This document shows, piece by piece, positions 24,728 to 27,757 of a stretch of 27,757 nt of DNA. The stretch's first letter is position 1. Each line of letters opens with the position of its first letter. The stretch is from a virus. A program made the position numbers and the translations under genes. Under the pieces are notes generated by a model, which made no database searches, had not been told where the DNA came from, and saw only the letters and a list, made by a program, of their open reading frames with translations. The stretch is taken from positions 6,017 to 33,773 of the IMG/VR virus record IMGVR_UViG_3300030110_003411. One strand, given 5' to 3'.

Positions 24728-25643
24728 TTAGTTTTAACCTCATTAAATCTGAGAACTTAGTTTGTTTTGTCTTACTTATTAAATATAACAAACTTTTAAA
24801 ACCAGTCTCACTTGGGTCTTTTTCTTCAAATTTCATCATTTTAACTTTTATACCATTATTGATGAAATACTCTGAAATCTTTGTAGCATCAACGATTGCA
24901 TCGTTGTCTAAAGCTAAGTATATATTTTTTACTCTTGATTCAATTATTTTTTTCTGTAAAGTTTTCATTACAGTTTTACCAAATAAAGGGATTGCATTTC
25001 TTTTGAATGCCATAGCATCAAATACACCTTCACATAATATAATTGGTTCATCCCAATTAATAAATAAGTCAAATCCAATAATATCTTTAGATGTAGGTGA
25101 ATTACGATATTTCATTTTACTATTATAAAAATCTCTACCTACGAAAAAATTTAATGTACCATCTGAATCATATGATGGTATAATAATTCGATTAGAGTAT
25201 AAACCTGAATCACAATAACCAATATTATATTTTAATATATCACTATCTGTAATACCTCTTTTATATAAATAACTTAATGCATGTCGTTTTACAATACTAT
25301 CACTACCATTCCAAAGTGGTTTAAACTCTTTTGGTAATGATACTATTTCTTTATCTTTAGTTTTTTTATTTTTATTAAAGTAAGTAAAATCTTCAACTAA
25401 TTCAGATAATTCTTCAAAGTGTTGATTAGAGGCATTTACTTTTTTAAACAGTTGAAATAATGTACGACCGCCTGTATTTGAAACCCAACAATGCCAATTT
25501 TGATTTCTTATATTGATTTGTAACTTTTGTTTATGATGAGATACGAATGGACTCCAATACATATACTCATTCTCTTTTTTTAATTTAGTCCCATTAGATT
25601 TTAGAACTCTATTAATTAGATTTACAATTTTATTTTGTTTCAT
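24693..25643 (-). CDS. Toprim DNA primase with degenerate zinc finger
   Basis: The 316-aa product is a DnaG/gp61-type primase. The Toprim domain is clear: IILCEGVFDAMAF with Glu205, LALDNDA with Asp246 and Asp248, and KDPSE (275-279). The preceding RNA-polymerase-like part shows YNIGYCDSGLYSNRIIIPSYDSDGTLNFFVGRDF in order across ~139-172. The N-terminus looks like the CHC2 zinc finger (YWSPFVSHHKQK, then NWHCWVSNTGGR), but the first Cys is Ser and the last ligand is Asn, so zinc binding is probably lost. It synthesises RNA primers with the phage helicase, which lies outside this window. It overlaps the nuclease gene upstream by 14 nt and the small hypothetical gene downstream by 35 nt. Confidence 0.88.
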   Translation of the reverse strand: MKQNKIVNLINRVLKSNGTKLKKENEYMYWSPFVSHHKQKLQINIRNQNWHCWVSNTGGRTLFQLFKKVNASNQHFEELSELVEDFTYFNKNKKTKDKEIVSLPKEFKPLWNGSDSIVKRHALSYLYKRGITDSDILKYNIGYCDSGLYSNRIIIPSYDSDGTLNFFVGRDFYNSKMKYRNSPTSKDIIGFDLFINWDEPIILCEGVFDAMAFKRNAIPLFGKTVMKTLQKKIIESRVKNIYLALDNDAIVDATKISEYFINNGIKVKMMKFEEKDPSETGFKSLLYLISKTKQTKFSDLMRLKLNGKTKKHMEIL

Positions 25644-25971
25644 TTAATAATTCTAATAATTTATCAAACTCTAAGACTGCGTAAGTCTTTGTTCTGTTTC
25701 TTTTAAATATCAACAAAGGAGTGTGAACACCGCTATTATTTTCAGCCTGTTCTAATGATGACCATATATTTAATTTTTCTTGATTTTTACATTCTACTGA
25801 GAAAGGAAATAACTTTCTAGCAGCTGGTGATAAAAGAATATCTTCGCCACTATCACCCATAGTAATAGAACGAACATCATCTTCTTCTAAAGTATTGAAT
25901 TTTTCAAGGATTAAATCTCTAACGTCATTCTGTAACCGTTTACCTTTATTCTTTGCGGAACGAGGTTTCAT
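25630..25971 (-). CDS. PD-(D/E)XK-type endonuclease, putative
   Basis: The 113-aa protein has the arrangement of a small PD-(D/E)XK nuclease: a basic start (SAKNKGKRLQNDVRDLILEK, helix with possible catalytic acid), SGEDILLSP with Asp44, then PFSVECKNQ with Glu60-x-Lys62, and a following helix containing SSLEQAENN (Gln74). Similar short phage proteins are annotated as Holliday junction resolvases or recombination endonucleases. Its position before primase and SbcC-D supports a replication or recombination role. It starts 30 nt after a TATAAATA box. The exact substrate (junction, flap or nick) cannot be told from the sequence. Confidence 0.75.
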   Translation of the reverse strand: MKPRSAKNKGKRLQNDVRDLILEKFNTLEEDDVRSITMGDSGEDILLSPAARKLFPFSVECKNQEKLNIWSSLEQAENNSGVHTPLLIFKRNRTKTYAVLEFDKLLELLNETK

Positions 25972-25993
25972 CTATATATTCTTTTCTTCTTTT

Positions 25994-26001
25994 TATTTAT
26001 A
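25994..26001 (-). promoter_or_regulatory. TATAAATA, T4 late-type promoter box candidate
   Basis: On the minus strand the exact T4 late-promoter octamer TATAAATA lies 23 nt before the nuclease ATG, in one of the few gaps in the cluster. T4-like late promoters need only this box. The same 8-mer also occurs inside AT-rich coding regions here, so a chance match cannot be excluded. Confidence 0.45.
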
Positions 26002-26007
26002 ATAGAT

Positions 26008-26027
26008 ACTATAATAATTATTAAAGT
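26008..26027. repeat. 20-bp AT-rich near-palindrome
   Basis: ACTATAATAATTATTAAAGT is a palindrome with a single mismatched pair, lying just upstream of the TATAAATA box and after the Nudix-protease gene. It may be an operator, or a weak hairpin at the gene end. There is no GC stem, so it is not a classic terminator. Confidence 0.4.
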
Positions 26028-26038
26028 AAAACTTCAAA

Positions 26039-26911
26039 TCAAAATTTATTTTTCCACTTACGATATTCTTTTTGAGCCCAAGCTTCAGCAATTTCTTCAA
26101 ATTGATTATCATCGTGAAAATCACCACCTTTTTGTATAGCTAGTTCACCAGCCATAACATATGCCTTTTCGTAACGTTTCTTACCCATTCTTTTTGCATC
26201 AATAGCATGTTTGATTTCGTGTAGTACTGTTATAATAAATTCTTTTACTGATGAGTAACTACTTCTTAATCTAATTATATCTTTTTTCCAATCATAGTCA
26301 GCTTTAGTACCAGTTGCACCAAATTTGATTTTAGATTTTAAACCATATTGTTTAACTAATTCAGAAGCTACATATTGAAAATCAGCTCTTTCTAACAATA
26401 AGTAACCTGTACTATTTTCTATAGATTTTTTTAATGATTTCTTTTTAGCTTCCCACTCTTCTGGTTTAATAAAACCTGTCGCCCCTTTTAAACCTTTTAT
26501 ATCACCAGTAGATGAAGCTTCAGATATATTCTCAATAACCTGTACAACTCTTTCATCAAATGGTTTTGGTAAATCACGAATTGGAAAATAACCCCAATCC
26601 ATATGTTCGTGATTTATACGTGGTATAAATTGTTTATCACCTTTACACATAAAGACGTGAAAGTCACCACCATTTTTCTTTTTAGCTGTATGTGAAAATT
26701 CAATTGGTTTATTAAGTATAATTTGAGTTTCTTCAGAAAATTCTCTATAGGCTCCTTCTTCAGGTGTTTCATCAATGTGCATATGACCTTTAGGTATACC
26801 CCAACGACCTTCTGAACTTAAACAGCATAACAAAGTATTATCAAAGAAATAAGCTATGCCAGCTGCATTCTTTGAATCTTTACTTTCTAATATGTGTTTT
26901 AATTTAATCAT
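26039..26911 (-). CDS. Nudix hydrolase fused to HExxH metalloprotease-like domain
   Basis: The 290-aa product has three parts. Residues 1-10 (MIKLKHILES) are the leader shared with two head-region genes. Residues ~15-128 are a Nudix hydrolase with the full box G42-x5-E48-x7-REFSEET (42-62), expected to cleave a nucleoside diphosphate linked to another moiety. Residues ~165-290 contain FIITVLHEIKHAIDAK with zinc-site HEIKH (231-235) and a possible third ligand in FEEIAEAWA (271-279), resembling a gluzincin or SprT-like protease. The junction holds ISEA (129-132), a prohead-protease-like site. I start at ATG 26911, which overlaps the upstream stop as TAATG and gives MIKLK at the N-terminus; a TTG 6 nt upstream is less likely. 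Confidence 0.85.
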   Translation of the reverse strand: MIKLKHILESKDSKNAAGIAYFFDNTLLCCLSSEGRWGIPKGHMHIDETPEEGAYREFSEETQIILNKPIEFSHTAKKKNGGDFHVFMCKGDKQFIPRINHEHMDWGYFPIRDLPKPFDERVVQVIENISEASSTGDIKGLKGATGFIKPEEWEAKKKSLKKSIENSTGYLLLERADFQYVASELVKQYGLKSKIKFGATGTKADYDWKKDIIRLRSSYSSVKEFIITVLHEIKHAIDAKRMGKKRYEKAYVMAGELAIQKGGDFHDDNQFEEIAEAWAQKEYRKWKNKF

Positions 26912-27114
26912 TAACAATTCTCACATTGACATACTTTTAAATCATTTGGTAATTCTGTTCTTGTTATTTCATTACCATCTTTATTTTTTATAGTTAAATC
27001 AGAAGGTTTTTTTACCATTATATCTTCTACTGTTAAATCTTCTATGTGACATCTACAAATGTTACATATTTTTGTAATTTCTTGACCACTTGATGTAAAT
27101 TTTACTTGTATCAT
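26911..27114 (-). CDS. Cys-rich mini-protein, probable zinc binder
   Basis: The 67-aa product has two Cys clusters: CNICRCHI near residues 17-24 and CQCENC at the very C-terminus (62-67). Six Cys and a His in so short a chain suggest one or two zinc sites or an Fe-S-like site. The middle is polar (DIMVKKPSDLTIKNKDGNE). No family recognised. Its ATG overlaps the upstream gene's stop (ATGA) and its stop overlaps the Nudix-protease start (TAATG), so all three are coupled. Confidence 0.7.
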   Translation of the reverse strand: MIQVKFTSSGQEITKICNICRCHIEDLTVEDIMVKKPSDLTIKNKDGNEITRTELPNDLKVCQCENC

Positions 27115-27263
27115 CTTCTACCATATATTGGAAACTGTGGTCCTTTTTCTGCTTGTTTAGCTAACCATTTTTTATGTTGAGCTGCAGTTCTACCCTCTGA
27201 AGCCCATTTTTTATTTAATGCTGCTCTTTTACGTTTTCTATCTTTTGCGCCTCTATTTGGCAT
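27111..27263 (-). CDS. 50-aa basic small protein
   Basis: ATG at 27263 with a strong SD (GGGAGGTAAAGATG) opens a 50-codon frame to the TGA at 27113-27111: MPNRGAKDRKRKRAALNKKW, then ASEGRTAAQHKKWLAKQAEK and GPQFPIYGRR. It is extremely basic, likely helical, and could bind nucleic acid. It overlaps the holin-like gene by 11 nt and the Cys-rich gene by 4 nt (ATGA). Codon structure, SD and perfect operon fit make it credible despite its size. Function unknown. Confidence 0.7.
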   Translation of the reverse strand: MPNRGAKDRKRKRAALNKKWASEGRTAAQHKKWLAKQAEKGPQFPIYGRR

Positions 27264-27486
27264 CTTTACCTCCCATAACTTTTTCTACACCAGCTATTCC
27301 GAAACAACCTAATGTAATATATAGAAAACTATTATACACAAAATCGTTTATGGGTAATTCCATACCGAAATATCCAGTTACTAAATCTGTCATACTATAC
27401 ATAGTCATAACAGCAAATGACATAAAACCTATTATTGTTTTTTCGTTAAATTCATTTTCATCTTTGAAAATATCTTTAAATGCCAC
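27253..27486 (-). CDS. Two-helix membrane protein, holin-like
   Basis: The 77-aa product has a charged N-terminus (MAFKDIFKDENEFNEK), a membrane helix (IIGFMSFAVMTMYSMTDLVT), a short loop (GYFGMELPIND), a second helix (FVYNSFLYITLGCFGIAGVE) and a short charged tail. Size and topology fit a class II holin, which would let the GH108 endolysin reach the wall, but holins cannot be assigned by sequence alone and the endolysin gene is distant. The start is GTG with SD AAAGGAGAGAGAAGTG. Confidence 0.65.
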   Translation of the reverse strand: MAFKDIFKDENEFNEKTIIGFMSFAVMTMYSMTDLVTGYFGMELPINDFVYNSFLYITLGCFGIAGVEKVMGGKDAK

Positions 27487-27506
27487 TTCTCTCTCCTTTT
27501 ATAGTG

Positions 27507-27757
27507 TTACCACTTTCTGCAAGACCAATATCTTGCTTTATGTCTTGGTCCTGGATTATCACAATTGTGTCGTGCTCTGAATGATTTACGAGCGCCAGGA
27601 TTTGATTTCCTAATTCTCATAGTTCCACCTTTAGCACCACCACCTTGACCAAAGTTAACTTTAACTACGTTCCCTTTTGGATTTTTAACATATACTTTGA
27701 ACTTTTTAGTATCACCTTGCATAATCTTACCAAGTTTTACTTTTCTTCCTTGATAAT
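27507..27757 (-). CDS. DUF5872-like basic phage protein, cut by window edge
   Basis: The frame has an ATG at 27722 (71 aa) but stays open to the window edge, and the upstream codons read sensibly (YQGRKVKLGKIMQGDTKKF), as expected for a protein whose start lies outside the window. The body has FKVYVKNPKGNVVKVNFGQG and the conserved-looking C-terminus KSFRARHNCDNPGPRHKARY followed by WSCRKW, which I associate with the DUF5872 phage family. Two Cys and several His could bind a metal. It is strongly basic. Role unknown; such proteins are common in T4-like marine phages. Confidence 0.7.
   Translation of the reverse strand, partial: YQGRKVKLGKIMQGDTKKFKVYVKNPKGNVVKVNFGQGGGAKGGTMRIRKSNPGARKSFRARHNCDNPGPRHKARYWSCRKW

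Noticed and set aside
24721-25128. Plus-strand open frame of 135 aa opposite the primase
   Set aside because: It lies antisense to the Toprim coding sequence, which has intact motifs, and has no SD or recognisable domain.
27218-27580. Plus-strand open frame of 120 aa
   Set aside because: It is antisense to three coupled small genes with proper SD sequences; its hydrophobic content mirrors the membrane helices.
1-27757. tRNA genes, CRISPR arrays, IS elements or attachment sites
   Set aside because: I saw no cloverleaf-like sequence with TTC/GGTTC arms, no regularly spaced repeats with unique spacers, and no transposase or integrase coding; a tRNA scan would be needed for full certainty.

Overview
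The window reads as part of the genome of an AT-rich, T4-like, contractile-tailed double-stranded DNA phage (Caudoviricetes), probably marine. This rests on a portal, large terminase and gp21-like prohead protease in tight synteny, a gp46/gp47-type recombination nuclease, a Toprim primase, 2OG-Fe(II) oxygenases, a very long tail-fibre protein and a low G+C content by eye. Nearly every gene is on the minus strand, with 1-20 nt overlaps or TAATG/ATGA junctions, so transcription runs from high to low coordinates. The host cannot be told from the sequence. I saw no tRNA, rRNA, IS element or CRISPR.

Layout in transcription order. (1) 27757-26039: a DUF5872-like basic protein cut by the window edge, a two-helix holin-like membrane protein, a 50-aa basic gene, a Cys-rich mini-protein, and a Nudix-metalloprotease fusion. 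(2) 25971-21351, DNA metabolism: a PD-(D/E)XK-type nuclease, a primase whose zinc finger is degenerate, a small unknown, and a 1051-aa SbcD-SbcC (gp47-gp46) fusion with a TTG start. (3) 21364-21209: the only plus-strand gene, a ribbon-helix-helix regulator. (4) 21107-13152, host interaction and lysis: a 1865-aa tail fibre with 54-bp tandem repeats and a poly-Gly tip, a separate Gly-rich adhesin-like protein, two 2OG oxygenases and a GH108 endolysin. (5) 13152-9175: a 1325-aa multi-enzyme protein with a P-loop kinase, an NMNAT-like nucleotidyltransferase and an ATP-ligase-like domain. (6) 9166-29, DNA packaging and head: zinc-ribbon protein, terminase, portal, scaffold-region proteins, prohead protease and several small head/neck-region genes, one of them interrupted by an in-frame TGA.

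The most interesting thread joins distant genes. Several proteins share a short N-terminal leader (MIKLKxIL-x-E type), and many carry (I/L)xE motifs, often followed by A, S or G, after the leader and between domains. This matches the known cleavage consensus of T4-type prohead proteases, and such a protease is encoded at 2244-2867. I infer that the phage may load enzymes (kinase, nucleotidyltransferase, ligase, Nudix, metalloprotease) into the prohead as fusion proteins and cut them apart during head maturation, so that they are delivered with the DNA. This is a hypothesis; the motifs are visible but the cleavage is not.
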